Assembly: GCA_029250625.1 (NCBI GenBank)
Contig: JAQXEX010000097.1
Coordinates: 1-53,933 of the forward strand
DNA length: 53,933 nucleotides
DNA from: Candidatus Poseidonia sp.
GTDB taxonomy: Archaea; Thermoplasmatota; Poseidoniia; Poseidoniales; Poseidoniaceae
Reading direction: 5' to 3'
Every line of letters starts with the position of its first letter. Position 1 is the stretch's first letter. The notes beneath the pieces are model-generated. The model had not been told where the DNA came from and ran no database searches. It saw only the letters and a program-made list of their open reading frames with translations. Positions 1 to 8,476 of this stretch are shown here, piece by piece. The translations under genes and the position numbers were made by a program.

Positions 1-40
1 TTGGTCGTCTCTGATTTAATGATTCGTGGAGGGTTCTTGG

Positions 41-1360
41 ATGAATGAACTACCAGAAATTCACAAGTTCGGAGGTTCATGTCTTCGCGATGCAAGCGAT
101 CTTAATCGAATTGCCGAAGTCATGCTGAACTCCACGAACCCTTGCATTATCGTGGTGTCTGCTCTATGGGGGACTACCGATCGATTGATGCGAGCGGCAA
201 AAGAACCACGTTATGCTGGACGATTGGTGAATGACCTCGCGAGCCAACACTTGCGTTTTGCACCGAATCTCATCAATTCCCCTTTGCATGACACCTTTCA
301 AATGGTACTCAAGGGAATTGAGGATTCCCTCGAAATACTCGCTACAGACCGCGACGATTCAGGTGCCTACAATCGACTGCTTGCCGCAGGAGAACGACTC
401 TCTGCACTTGTTGTCGCCTTTGCCTTGAGCGAGCATGGAATTGATGCACATCCAGTTGGATCAGAAGACATTGGTCTTTGCCTGGATGGCACGACCACAG
501 CCCAAACCGTGGACATGAAGCAATCAACAAAACTTCTTCAGCGTTCAGCGCTCTATGGAACGCCCGTCGTCACCGGGTGGTTTGGCCAAGGCAAGGATGG
601 CAACATCGCCTTGCTTGGTCGGGGCGGTAGCGACCACACAGCAACAGCCTTGGCTGCGTTGCTTGATGCGCAACGTGTTGTGTTGTGGAAGGATGTCCTC
701 GGAATCTATCCTGTCAATCCTCGGTGGGGCGTTCATTCGTCCCCAATACCTTACTTGGGATATGCAGAAGCCATAGAGTTCTCACACATTGACGCTCCAA
801 TCATTCATCCAGCAACGGTCGAACCCGTTTATGCTCTTGGAATTCCAATCGAGATTCGTCACCTTTACAGTTACGAGAAAACCGGAATGAAAACAGTCAT
901 TGGACCTGACATACATGAATTGAGTGCTCCAAAAGGAATCGCGTGCATACCGAAGGTTGCGTGCATTGTTGTCGAAACCAAATACATGCATCGTTCAACC
1001 TCTGCGCTGAGTGATGTGTTGCAGGAATTCAACGCAGCCAACATTCGGATCTGTTCGTTCGAGTCAAATAACGCTCAATGGAGGTTCATCATCCCACAGC
1101 ATGAAGTCAACCGGAGCATCGGGTTACTCAATCAACGGTTCGACGAAGTGTCATTCAATTATTATGCGGCAATGGTGTCGCTAATCGGAAATACAGGAGA
1201 ACACAAACTAACCATACCCTCCATCGAGAATGGTTGGGTGAGTGCGCAATTGAATTCAAGCCAACACTCGACCCATCTGCTCACGCAACGCAGTGACATC
1301 TCCAATTTACTTGAGGAATTGATGACTCAGTTGTCAATCGGTGCAAACAACGACAACTGA
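41..1360 (+). CDS. lysC: Aspartate kinase (aspartokinase)
   Basis: Phosphorylates L-aspartate with ATP, the first step toward lysine, threonine and methionine. The N-terminal amino-acid-kinase fold shows KFGGSCL near residue 10, a variant of the family KFGGTSV, and a GRGGSDHTATALAALL segment near residue 190 followed by WKDVLGIYPVNPR, the typical aspartokinase aspartate/ATP-binding region. The last 130 or so residues look like ACT regulatory domains, so feedback control by an end product is likely. About 439 residues is normal for a monofunctional enzyme, and no homoserine dehydrogenase domain follows. I chose the ATG at 41 because GGAGGG lies 7-8 bases before it; an in-frame GTG at 26 would lie on top of that site. 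The stop directly abuts the stop of the convergent next gene. Family assignment is firm; pathway branch is not determined. Confidence 0.9.
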   Translation: MNELPEIHKFGGSCLRDASDLNRIAEVMLNSTNPCIIVVSALWGTTDRLMRAAKEPRYAGRLVNDLASQHLRFAPNLINSPLHDTFQMVLKGIEDSLEILATDRDDSGAYNRLLAAGERLSALVVAFALSEHGIDAHPVGSEDIGLCLDGTTTAQTVDMKQSTKLLQRSALYGTPVVTGWFGQGKDGNIALLGRGGSDHTATALAALLDAQRVVLWKDVLGIYPVNPRWGVHSSPIPYLGYAEAIEFSHIDAPIIHPATVEPVYALGIPIEIRHLYSYEKTGMKTVIGPDIHELSAPKGIACIPKVACIVVETKYMHRSTSALSDVLQEFNAANIRICSFESNNAQWRFIIPQHEVNRSIGLLNQRFDEVSFNYYAAMVSLIGNTGEHKLTIPSIENGWVSAQLNSSQHSTHLLTQRSDISNLLEELMTQLSIGANNDN

Positions 1361-2278
1361 TTACTCTGCCTTGCTTTCACGGTAGCGTTGCAGGTGAGTT
1401 GGAAGATTAAGGCCGAAGAGGCCACCGACTACAATGAACACGAAGAGTGTTCCAAGGGCTACGCCGTAGACCGATGTGAGTTCAACTGATTCTTCCATTC
1501 GAGTGGCTGTGTCCGATGAGAAAATGCGTACGATTGCAGGTAAAATCATGTTGGCAGAGAGAACAAACCATGCGAGCAAGGTTGCCACAATCGGATTCAT
1601 GACCAAAGAACGGTGGTACTTTGATACAATTTTCTTAGGGTTCATCACGTACACTTCATTGGTACGAATGCTCGTATCAAGCATTGAATAGCGAATAACG
1701 CCGTTGCTTAGTTCAAAGTACATGATAAGAAGAACAGAGTAAACTACGACCAGTACAGCGAGCGCACCAGGATTATCTTGGAAGCCAAACAGGTCGTTTG
1801 ACAGAGATGTTTTCGAAGAGGCAAAACGGAGAATTGCAAGAATGAAAAGAATGTTACTGGCGAGGGAAAAACGTGCATCTCGCTTGTATGTCCCCATGAA
1901 ACCTGTCACTGTTGCGCCGACGATGATCGAAAGCTGGAACAAGTTAGCCACACCAAGGCTACCGGTCATGATGTACCAGATGGTGCCTTCAGGCGGTGAA
2001 ATCATGAAGGTCAAAAGGGCCAATGCAACCAATACACCGTAAACGGCAAATTGGAGGTTTTGAACCATCTTGTCAGGAGGCAGGAACTTCATCTTGGGGA
2101 CCAATGGCCCTCCGAGTAGACTTTCGATAAAGGATGGAATCTCAACGGTTGGGATTGCATCTTTTGGAATCTCTCCAGTTGCAGATGCATTGCCTGCGAG
2201 TTTCTTTCGGGAAGGAGCTGACGAGCGAACCGTCTTTCCATCGTAGAGATGTGCAGTGTCACCGGATTTCATAGCCAT
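1361..2278 (-). CDS. Polytopic membrane protein, last gene of the MoxR-DUF58 operon
   Basis: Unrecognised 305-residue protein. The first 85 or so residues are hydrophilic and Ser/Ala/Lys rich, and probably cytoplasmic. They are followed by about six hydrophobic segments (for example around residues 85-105, 112-132, 140-155, 175-190, 235-255 and 275-295). It is the distal gene of the DUF4350-MoxR-DUF58 operon: its ribosome-binding site (GGAGG) overlaps the TGA of the DUF58 gene 12 bases upstream, so translation is probably coupled. In bacteria such operons often end with membrane proteins thought to be clients or anchors of the MoxR/DUF58 pair. A similar role here is inference from position only. 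Confidence 0.75.
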   Translation of the reverse strand: MAMKSGDTAHLYDGKTVRSSAPSRKKLAGNASATGEIPKDAIPTVEIPSFIESLLGGPLVPKMKFLPPDKMVQNLQFAVYGVLVALALLTFMISPPEGTIWYIMTGSLGVANLFQLSIIVGATVTGFMGTYKRDARFSLASNILFILAILRFASSKTSLSNDLFGFQDNPGALAVLVVVYSVLLIMYFELSNGVIRYSMLDTSIRTNEVYVMNPKKIVSKYHRSLVMNPIVATLLAWFVLSANMILPAIVRIFSSDTATRMEESVELTSVYGVALGTLFVFIVVGGLFGLNLPTHLQRYRESKAE

Positions 2279-2290
2279 TCATTTCCCTCC

Positions 2291-3604
2291 TCAGAATCCT
2301 CGTGCTCCAGCAAGAGCGGTTGAGAGCAGCATATCCGGCTCCCAATCCATGATGTTCACGCCCAGACCACGCAACTCCCCAATCAGGACGTCACGTTCGG
2401 TCTTCATGACTTCGTAACCTGTACGGTCAATCCGTCGAGCATCGAATTCAAACTCAAGCGATGATGGCGAAAGAACGGTGACATCAAAGTCTCGTGCACG
2501 GAAATCACGCAGTGCGTTGACGATGGTCGGGTCATCTTCGAGATTGGAAAGGAAGATGATTGGGCTACCCTTGTTGATGTGCGGCAAAATACGGTTGACA
2601 ACAACCTGCAACGGAATGTTACCACGGGCAACTGCGCCTGCAAGTTTAGTGAGAATCACGTACAATTGCTTCTTGCCGGTATCTCGGTCAACGCTGACAA
2701 CCTCGTCTCCGTAGACAATGACTCCAACGGAGTCACGGCGTCCAAGGAAGTACTTTGCAAGTGACGCAGCGGCTCGTGTAGAGTAAACCAATGCATTTCT
2801 TGAAACCGGTCCTGTTTCTGAGACCGCTCTTGAGTCAACGATAATGATGATATCTGAAACTGCATCTCTCTCACGCTCATTGACCATGAGTTTACCCGAG
2901 CGGGCATATGCAGACCAGTTGATTGCACGGAACGAATCTCCTTCAAAGTATTCACGAAGAGAGTAAAACTCTGAACCTGGGCCCGGTTGACGAATGTTGA
3001 CGGCACCGGTGAAAATCTTGGGAACTCGAGATTTGACGAATGTTTCTTTCAAGTCTTCCATCTTTGGGAACACAAGGAAATCGTTGTAGACATGCAACTC
3101 CTTTTCCTTGTGGAACAATCCGAAAGCATCCTGGATACGGACCGTAACCGGACCGAGACTGTAGAATCCTCGTAGTGGGCATTCCACCGTATATTCGATG
3201 TAGGTTTCACGGCGAGGGCCAAGTTCCATCAAAATGTAATTGGCGCCTTCTTTGATTCTCATGACTTCAGGAACACGATCACGTACTTCCAAAATCTTAG
3301 GCAGAGAAGATGTGTTTTGCATACGCAACGTTACGCTCAATTCGCCGTCCTCAAACATTCGGGCACTGGAAAGTTTCCTCATGGCAACAACGCTACCAAG
3401 AGCAACTCCCTCTTCACCCGACCATTCTTCAGCTCTACGGCCGCTGGATGCGACATCCGCATGATTCCCCACGAGTGCAGCCCATGTTAGGAAGACAAAG
3501 ATGACAACAGCGACGGTAACGAGTTGAGAGTTACGAAGCGTAAGGCCAAGCAAATACATAGCGACAGCTAGGCTGCCGAGCATGGCTGACTTACGACTCC
3601 ACAT
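2291..3604 (-). CDS. DUF58 domain protein (MoxR-associated)
   Basis: About 437 residues. Two N-terminal membrane segments (residues 8-45) are followed by an extended beta-rich region and then the DUF58 hallmark, REYFEGDSFRAINWSAYARS, near residue 230. Next comes a von Willebrand A-like segment (DIIIIVDSR), in which an aspartate can coordinate a metal. DUF58 proteins nearly always pair with MoxR AAA+ ATPases and are proposed to act with them in chaperone or complex-maturation work; no biochemical role can be read from sequence. The start is the ATG at 3604, with GAGGTGA seven bases before it; an in-frame TTG two codons upstream has worse spacing. It lies 31 bases after the MoxR gene and is coupled to the membrane protein downstream. 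Confidence 0.88.
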   Translation of the reverse strand: MWSRKSAMLGSLAVAMYLLGLTLRNSQLVTVAVVIFVFLTWAALVGNHADVASSGRRAEEWSGEEGVALGSVVAMRKLSSARMFEDGELSVTLRMQNTSSLPKILEVRDRVPEVMRIKEGANYILMELGPRRETYIEYTVECPLRGFYSLGPVTVRIQDAFGLFHKEKELHVYNDFLVFPKMEDLKETFVKSRVPKIFTGAVNIRQPGPGSEFYSLREYFEGDSFRAINWSAYARSGKLMVNERERDAVSDIIIIVDSRAVSETGPVSRNALVYSTRAAASLAKYFLGRRDSVGVIVYGDEVVSVDRDTGKKQLYVILTKLAGAVARGNIPLQVVVNRILPHINKGSPIIFLSNLEDDPTIVNALRDFRARDFDVTVLSPSSLEFEFDARRIDRTGYEVMKTERDVLIGELRGLGVNIMDWEPDMLLSTALAGARGF

Positions 3605-3635
3605 CTTCAATTCACCTCAATGATTTCGTTCGAAA

Positions 3636-4760
3636 TCAGACCGTTGGAACGGGGACTTCTCGTAGGATAGCTTGAATCACTTCACCGGATTCCAAGCCCT
3701 TGATTTGATGTTCGGGCTTGAGGATAATACGGTGGGCAAGTGCAAGTTCTGAGATCGCCTTAACATCGTCAGGGGTGACGAAATCACGGCCTCGAAGTGC
3801 TGCAGCTGCACGGGAGGTCTTCAACAGTGCTTGGGAACCACGAGGCGATGCGCCTACGAGGACACGAGGGTCTTCACGGGTTCGGGACACGATTTCAACC
3901 ATGTACATGCGTAGAGCAGGGTCGACGTAAACGTCTTCACAGGCTTGTTGCATAGCGATCACTCGTTGAGGGTCAGTGATGACATCAACATCGACGGCGT
4001 CCTTTCCACGGCTGATACGTCGTGCGAGGATTTCGTCTTCGTCAGCACGGTCAGGATATCCAACGGACATCTTGAACATGAAACGGTCAAGTTGTGCTTC
4101 AGGAAGCGGGTATGTTCCTTCTTGCTCAACAGGGTTTTGAGTAGCCATAACAATGAACGGAGCTGGCAACTTGTGAGTCACTGTACCGATGGTAACTTGC
4201 TTCTCTTGCATAGCCTCAAGCAAAGCAGCTTGAGTCTTTGGTGGTGCACGGTTAATCTCGTCAGCGAGGAGGAGATTGCAGAACAGTGGACCTGGCTTGA
4301 ACGTAAACTCGCCTTTCTTGGCGTCGTAAATGTTGGTACCAGTAATGTCGGCAGGAAGCAAATCCGGCGTGAATTGAACACGCTTAAAATCGCATCCAAG
4401 CGCATCGGCGAAGGTGTTGGTCATCAACGTCTTAGCCAAACCTGGATAATCTTCGAAGAGAAGGTTTCCGTTTGACAGAATGTTGACCAATACGTTGTCG
4501 ATAACGTGGGCCTTACCGATAATGACCTTTTGGACTTCGGCTGAAATCGCTGTTGCGATTGCACCGACGGCCTTGAGGCGTTCTCGGACTTCTGGTGTAC
4601 TCTGGTGCTTCGGCTGGGCCGGAGCGGCCGGTGCTGCAGGTGCAACAGGTGCGGCTGGTGCAGCAGGTGCCATTGGCATTGGTGCTGCTGGGGCCGCAGG
4701 TGCTACAGGCGCTGCAGGTGCTGGCGCGGGCGGGGCTGCTGGGGGGGCTGGGGGTTGCAT
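3636..4760 (-). CDS. MoxR family AAA+ ATPase with Pro/Ala-rich N-terminus
   Basis: About 374 residues. The first 50 or so are almost purely proline and alanine with a few methionines (PAAPA-type repeats), a flexible low-complexity arm. The AAA+ core follows: Walker A region EDYPGLAKT (the first Gly of the common GxPGxAKT form is Asp), Walker B LLLADEINRAPPKTQAALLEAM, sensor ATQNP, and an arginine-finger region near PEAQLDRF. A C-terminal lid domain completes the MoxR pattern. The start is the ATG at 4760, preceded by AAGGAGG at 7 bases; a longer reading to 4781 would overlap the upstream gene and place this ribosome-binding site inside the coding region. MoxR ATPases act with DUF58 partners, here encoded immediately downstream. 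The substrate is unknown; DUF4350 and the polytopic protein are candidates. Confidence 0.92.
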   Translation of the reverse strand: MQPPAPPAAPPAPAPAAPVAPAAPAAPMPMAPAAPAAPVAPAAPAAPAQPKHQSTPEVRERLKAVGAIATAISAEVQKVIIGKAHVIDNVLVNILSNGNLLFEDYPGLAKTLMTNTFADALGCDFKRVQFTPDLLPADITGTNIYDAKKGEFTFKPGPLFCNLLLADEINRAPPKTQAALLEAMQEKQVTIGTVTHKLPAPFIVMATQNPVEQEGTYPLPEAQLDRFMFKMSVGYPDRADEDEILARRISRGKDAVDVDVITDPQRVIAMQQACEDVYVDPALRMYMVEIVSRTREDPRVLVGASPRGSQALLKTSRAAAALRGRDFVTPDDVKAISELALAHRIILKPEHQIKGLESGEVIQAILREVPVPTV

Positions 4761-4777
4761 GTCTATTCCTCCTTGTT

Positions 4778-6346
4778 TCAATTACCCCAACGTCGGATGT
4801 GAGGGATCAATTCCCTCAATTCTTCGTTGGAGTATGAGCGGTTGGAACTTACGAGTTCAACCAAGCGGGGTTCCCGCACCATTTGCATTACTTCGGCGGG
4901 GGACTTACGGGCGAATTCATCGCGCGTCAAGTCATTGAATTGACGAACCTTGGAAAGCAATGCCTCCCTTGTTCGTCGGTGGTATTGGGACGGGTCCAAC
5001 TTTGTTGGGCGCTCCCTGAATCGGGTCAAGTCAAAGACGTGACGCCAATTTTCTTTCTCGGGGACAACCATGATGGCGATCGCCAGGAGTGCGAAAAGGT
5101 TGAGGATAATGAGCCACTTGAGAACACCATCGCTGGTGAGCAGGACAATCGCTCCAATGGCTTCCGTGAACGGCATGGACAGTGTGCTGGAAACGTGGCG
5201 GCTTTCGTCAAAGACGATGTTGAATTGGGCTGGGTATCGTGTAACTTGGGTTGAAATTTCCTTGTTATCGAATTCCATCATGTCGTTGATCAATGCCGTG
5301 AAGAACATTGAATTGCCGCTCCATGAGGTATCGCCAAGACCCGAATTAAGTCCTTGTGAGTCGGTATCCCAGCACATGTGACCGAATTGCTGGTAGAGTT
5401 GTGAGTCGCATTGTTGCTTCCCAGTTGCAGCTGCGCGGTCATCATCCCAGAGGTGGTTTGCAAGAACGGAATGGTCCGATACAAAGACAATGCTTCCTGT
5501 CACGCTAACCTCGCCGTAGTCGTTGTTTGGTTGTTGGTCAAGCACTTCTTGACCGGGATAATCAATACGGATGATGAGTCCAGTTTCACCCTCTCCGAGT
5601 GCAGGATTGTTTTCGCCTTTGCCCAAATCAATTTGGGCAGAGGTGGATGCTTGGGCCAACACGTGGATTTCACGATTGGTGTCAAGTTGCTCATCCAATA
5701 CTTGGATGGCCGTTGGGCGATGGAACAACACCGGCATTCGGCAATTCTCTACTTCTTTGTCCTGGACATTTTGATGCGAGCATGGAATCGCCTTCTCATC
5801 GCCCATGGAATCAACACCACGGGTAACAGATGAGACGGCCCACAGTTTCTTTGTGTCCGGGCTCACACGCTCGTCGTTATCGTTGGTGACCTCGTAATAG
5901 CGTCCAGTTGTTGGATCGTCTCGGACAGGAGCGTCAAAATATTTCACTCCGAATTCTTCAGCAACGAGTTGTGCGTTGGTGGAATTCGAGGCGAGAATGA
6001 CTTTACCGCCACGCTCAGTAACGAAATCATAGATTGCTGCAGACTCTGCTGCATCAAAAGGCTTCTCTGGTGCTGCGATTACGAGGAGCGTTCGGTGAGG
6101 TTCCTGCCAGTCATTGACGAGCATTGGAGTGGACATGGTATTTGCGATGTTAAATCCGCTCAAGTTGGACCTCATCAAGGTGAGTTGTTGGTCTGAAAAT
6201 TCATCGTCGTTCTGGTAGGGTGAAAACACGGTAGTTTTCCCAGCAGAAACCAATGCGATGACAACCGTAGAGAGGAGGACTGAAACAATCAATCCAACCA
6301 TGAGCCATGCTTCAAGGCTCAAACCGGATTTTTCTGCTTCTGCCAT
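4778..6346 (-). CDS. DUF4350-like membrane-anchored protein
   Basis: About 522 residues, first gene of the MoxR operon. An N-terminal membrane segment (residues 14-35) is followed by an extracytoplasmic region that includes a stretch typical of DUF4350 (TLLVIAAPEKPFDAAESAAI, then FVTERGGKVILASN), which resembles an amidotransferase-like Rossmann fold. A second membrane segment lies near residues 420-440 (LLTSDGVLKWLIILNLFALL), then a cytoplasmic tail of about 80 residues. DUF4350 proteins recur beside MoxR and DUF58, and this gene order matches that arrangement. I chose the ATG at 6346 with AGGAGA in front; the longer frame to 6409 has no ribosome-binding site and adds residues before the natural membrane anchor. 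No enzyme activity is known. Confidence 0.75.
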   Translation of the reverse strand: MAEAEKSGLSLEAWLMVGLIVSVLLSTVVIALVSAGKTTVFSPYQNDDEFSDQQLTLMRSNLSGFNIANTMSTPMLVNDWQEPHRTLLVIAAPEKPFDAAESAAIYDFVTERGGKVILASNSTNAQLVAEEFGVKYFDAPVRDDPTTGRYYEVTNDNDERVSPDTKKLWAVSSVTRGVDSMGDEKAIPCSHQNVQDKEVENCRMPVLFHRPTAIQVLDEQLDTNREIHVLAQASTSAQIDLGKGENNPALGEGETGLIIRIDYPGQEVLDQQPNNDYGEVSVTGSIVFVSDHSVLANHLWDDDRAAATGKQQCDSQLYQQFGHMCWDTDSQGLNSGLGDTSWSGNSMFFTALINDMMEFDNKEISTQVTRYPAQFNIVFDESRHVSSTLSMPFTEAIGAIVLLTSDGVLKWLIILNLFALLAIAIMVVPEKENWRHVFDLTRFRERPTKLDPSQYHRRTREALLSKVRQFNDLTRDEFARKSPAEVMQMVREPRLVELVSSNRSYSNEELRELIPHIRRWGN

Positions 6347-6470
6347 GGTATTCTCTCCTACTGACTGACGCGCAACGCCAGATATACAACTGTCGGAACT
6401 TCGCTCCACTCATAATGATTGCTCAAGGGTGTTCAAGGAAAAACCAACAAACTCTGGAAAGATGCGGCCT

Positions 6471-6482
6471 GAATATATATGA
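6471..6482 (-). promoter_or_regulatory. Candidate TATA box for the DUF4350-MoxR-DUF58 operon
   Basis: The run ATATATAT (6473-6480) lies about 130 bases before the DUF4350 start, in the 188-base gap after the secreted-protein gene. It would place a start site near 6450 and give a leader of roughly 100 bases. Being palindromic, its direction is not defined by sequence; the minus-strand operon is the only nearby gene that could use it. Confidence 0.4.
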
Positions 6483-6534
6483 AAAAAGGCCCAAACCTAA
6501 GAAAAATTACATTTTTTGAAGCCGATGAGGCGAT

Positions 6535-7494
6535 TCAAAGAAAATCACGTTGGCTTCTCAAGGAAAACCACGATGTAAGAAGTAACACGAAGAAAATTTC
6601 AATCAAAGACAACGCCGGCATTGATTCCGAACCAGTGGAAGTCATGCCGTCATCTTCCCCCTCATCGTTGGCATCCCCAGACGTATCGGTTGATTGTTGG
6701 GCTTCAACATTGACGTTCATGGTCGATGATCGGGTTGTTCCATCACCCTCAGACAGGATGGAAATTGAAACTTCACAAGTCCTCTCCTGGTGACTGCTGG
6801 TTGCCTCAAGGCGCAACGTAAAGGATGCAACTCCAGTACCGTTTTCATCGGTCACCTCAACGACTGTCCCCTCCAAGGAGTCAAGCCCGGTCACAGAAAG
6901 GTGGGGGCAACTTCTAATGGTGGCCTCGCCGGAGGTGATGGCGTCTTGATTGTTACCAAGATTGCTCACTTCAAGGTCAAATTCAACCCAAGAACCCGAG
7001 AACAACGTATCGGTTGGAAGTTGTACCTCCGGGACAAGCTGGTACATCCGTGGCGTGCTGATTTCGCCTTCAATCTCATTTTCTGCAACGGGAGTCTCGC
7101 CAACGGTTTCTTGCCCGAGAACGGTGAGTTTAATGGAGGAGGAAGGTGAAAATGCCCGTACTGTTTCTGCATCAGCCCCGGTAATTGAAATCGAAAAGGA
7201 CTTGTTGGAGGAGCCACCAACGGATACTGAATCCGGTCCATCAAATTCAAAGGGTCCTTCCTCATCATAATCGTACGTCAAATCCACGTTCAATTCCCCC
7301 GTTCGTTCGTTGTTGATGTAGAAGACGAGTTCTCCTGTGAGATCCCAATCATCTTCCAAGTCCACGAGGTAGGTTGAATCCATATCGGTATCCCACCCCA
7401 ATTCCCATGAGGGCGGATTGAGTTCCTGGGCTGATGAAAGCGGAAGTGAGAACGACAGAACAAATGTCAAGAGCACGAAGTAGGTCTTTCTCAC
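6535..7494 (-). CDS. Secreted, C-terminally anchored protein in the hydroxylase operon
   Basis: About 319 residues. It has a signal peptide (residues 1-22, ending LSSAQ), a long acidic beta-rich ectodomain with a VSNLGNNQDA motif typical of NEW3/CARDB-like Ig domains, a Ser/Thr/Asp/Gly-rich linker near residues 265-285, and a C-terminal tail of Met-Pro-Ala, a hydrophobic helix and basic residues. The tail resembles an archaeosortase-type or simple membrane anchor. It starts at a GTG preceded by AAGGAGG, which overlaps the end of the FAD-subunit gene 4 bases away, so it is translated with the molybdenum hydroxylase operon. Why a surface protein is tied to a probably cytoplasmic enzyme is unclear; it may simply share a transcript. 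It has the same length and general build as the protein at 52309. Confidence 0.7.
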   Translation of the reverse strand: MRKTYFVLLTFVLSFSLPLSSAQELNPPSWELGWDTDMDSTYLVDLEDDWDLTGELVFYINNERTGELNVDLTYDYDEEGPFEFDGPDSVSVGGSSNKSFSISITGADAETVRAFSPSSSIKLTVLGQETVGETPVAENEIEGEISTPRMYQLVPEVQLPTDTLFSGSWVEFDLEVSNLGNNQDAITSGEATIRSCPHLSVTGLDSLEGTVVEVTDENGTGVASFTLRLEATSSHQERTCEVSISILSEGDGTTRSSTMNVNVEAQQSTDTSGDANDEGEDDGMTSTGSESMPALSLIEIFFVLLLTSWFSLRSQRDFL

Positions 7495-7498
7495 GGTC

Positions 7499-8476
7499 TC
7501 AGTCCTCCTTCATGATGCCCTTCAGGGCCCGCTTGGTAAGCGTTTTGACCATCGATCGGCGGTATCGTGGAGGTAGCGCCGTGTTGTTAACAGGCTTCAC
7601 TGACTTTTGGATACTGACAGCCATTGTTTTCACGTCGATAAGGCCCTTGTTTTCTTCAAGATGTTGCGAAATTTGTTCAGAATGTTCTTTGGGAATCGAC
7701 TCAAGCGCAGTACTTGCAATTTGAAGTGTGTCAGTCTTACCCGGAATCCATGAAGCAGCAATACCTGCCTCGGGGAAATCCCATGACTCCCTCACCCGTA
7801 GTTTCTGATAACAGCCTTCTCGCTGAGTGGCGTCCTTTGGAAGCATCACTTTGAGCAAAAACTCTCCTTCCTCAAGGACGTTTTTCTTCATCCCGTCCAG
7901 TTGGTAAAAGGAAGACACATCAACCGTTCGTTCGCCGTTCGGTCCAACGATCAAAACCGAGGCGTTGAGAACCATGAAATTAGGAGCCAAGTCGCCTTGG
8001 TAGGTCGCTACGCACAATGTATTCTGATTCGGTATGACTCTGCAATCTGCCCCGGTTCCGCAATCTGCCTTGTGACACCAATCGATTGAACGGCGCCAAT
8101 CTTCGGATTGGTTGTACCAGAAACATCGGGTGTCAAGGCAAAGATTCCCACCAACAGTTGCGCTCTTTCTGATCAGTGACGAAGCGACTTTTGCAGCAGC
8201 TTGTCGCAGCAATGGATGAGCATGCTCCGAAGCCACCAAGGTGTCCAGCGTGACCATGCATCCTATTTCAGACGGCGATAGTGTGAACGCATCAGAGATA
8301 CTCGCAAGAGAAATCACATGGGGCTTCGGATTGATACGCCATTTGTAATTGGGCAAAACGTCAGTCCCACCGGCGACCCAATCAAAGGATTGCCCTTGTT
8401 CCATGAGGGTGGCTGCTAGGGCGCAGGCCTCCTCGACGGTTGAGGGATGATGAAGTTCAAATGGAGGCATCAACAT
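7499..8476 (-). CDS. Molybdenum hydroxylase FAD subunit with 4-HBCR-type [4Fe-4S] insert
   Basis: Medium (FAD-binding) subunit of a xanthine-dehydrogenase-family enzyme, about 325 residues. FAD-binding signatures are AGGTD (residues 35-39) and TVGGNL (107-112). Directly after the second comes an insert with six cysteines (113, 118, 134, 139, 145, 155), including CLDTRCFWYNQ. From family knowledge, 4-hydroxybenzoyl-CoA reductase beta subunits carry a comparable insert binding an additional [4Fe-4S] cluster, with cysteine spacings close to 118-134-145-155 here; ordinary xanthine or CO dehydrogenases lack it. This suggests low-potential electron transfer between FAD and the 2Fe-2S clusters. The ATG overlaps the large-subunit stop (TGATG). 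The family is certain; a 4-HBCR-like reaction is plausible but unproven. Confidence 0.88.
   Translation of the reverse strand: MLMPPFELHHPSTVEEACALAATLMEQGQSFDWVAGGTDVLPNYKWRINPKPHVISLASISDAFTLSPSEIGCMVTLDTLVASEHAHPLLRQAAAKVASSLIRKSATVGGNLCLDTRCFWYNQSEDWRRSIDWCHKADCGTGADCRVIPNQNTLCVATYQGDLAPNFMVLNASVLIVGPNGERTVDVSSFYQLDGMKKNVLEEGEFLLKVMLPKDATQREGCYQKLRVRESWDFPEAGIAASWIPGKTDTLQIASTALESIPKEHSEQISQHLEENKGLIDVKTMAVSIQKSVKPVNNTALPPRYRRSMVKTLTKRALKGIMKED

Noticed and set aside
4480-4938. Plus-strand open frame opposite the MoxR Pro/Ala arm
   Set aside because: The Gly/Ala-rich translation is the mirror of the proline/alanine codons of the real gene on the other strand.
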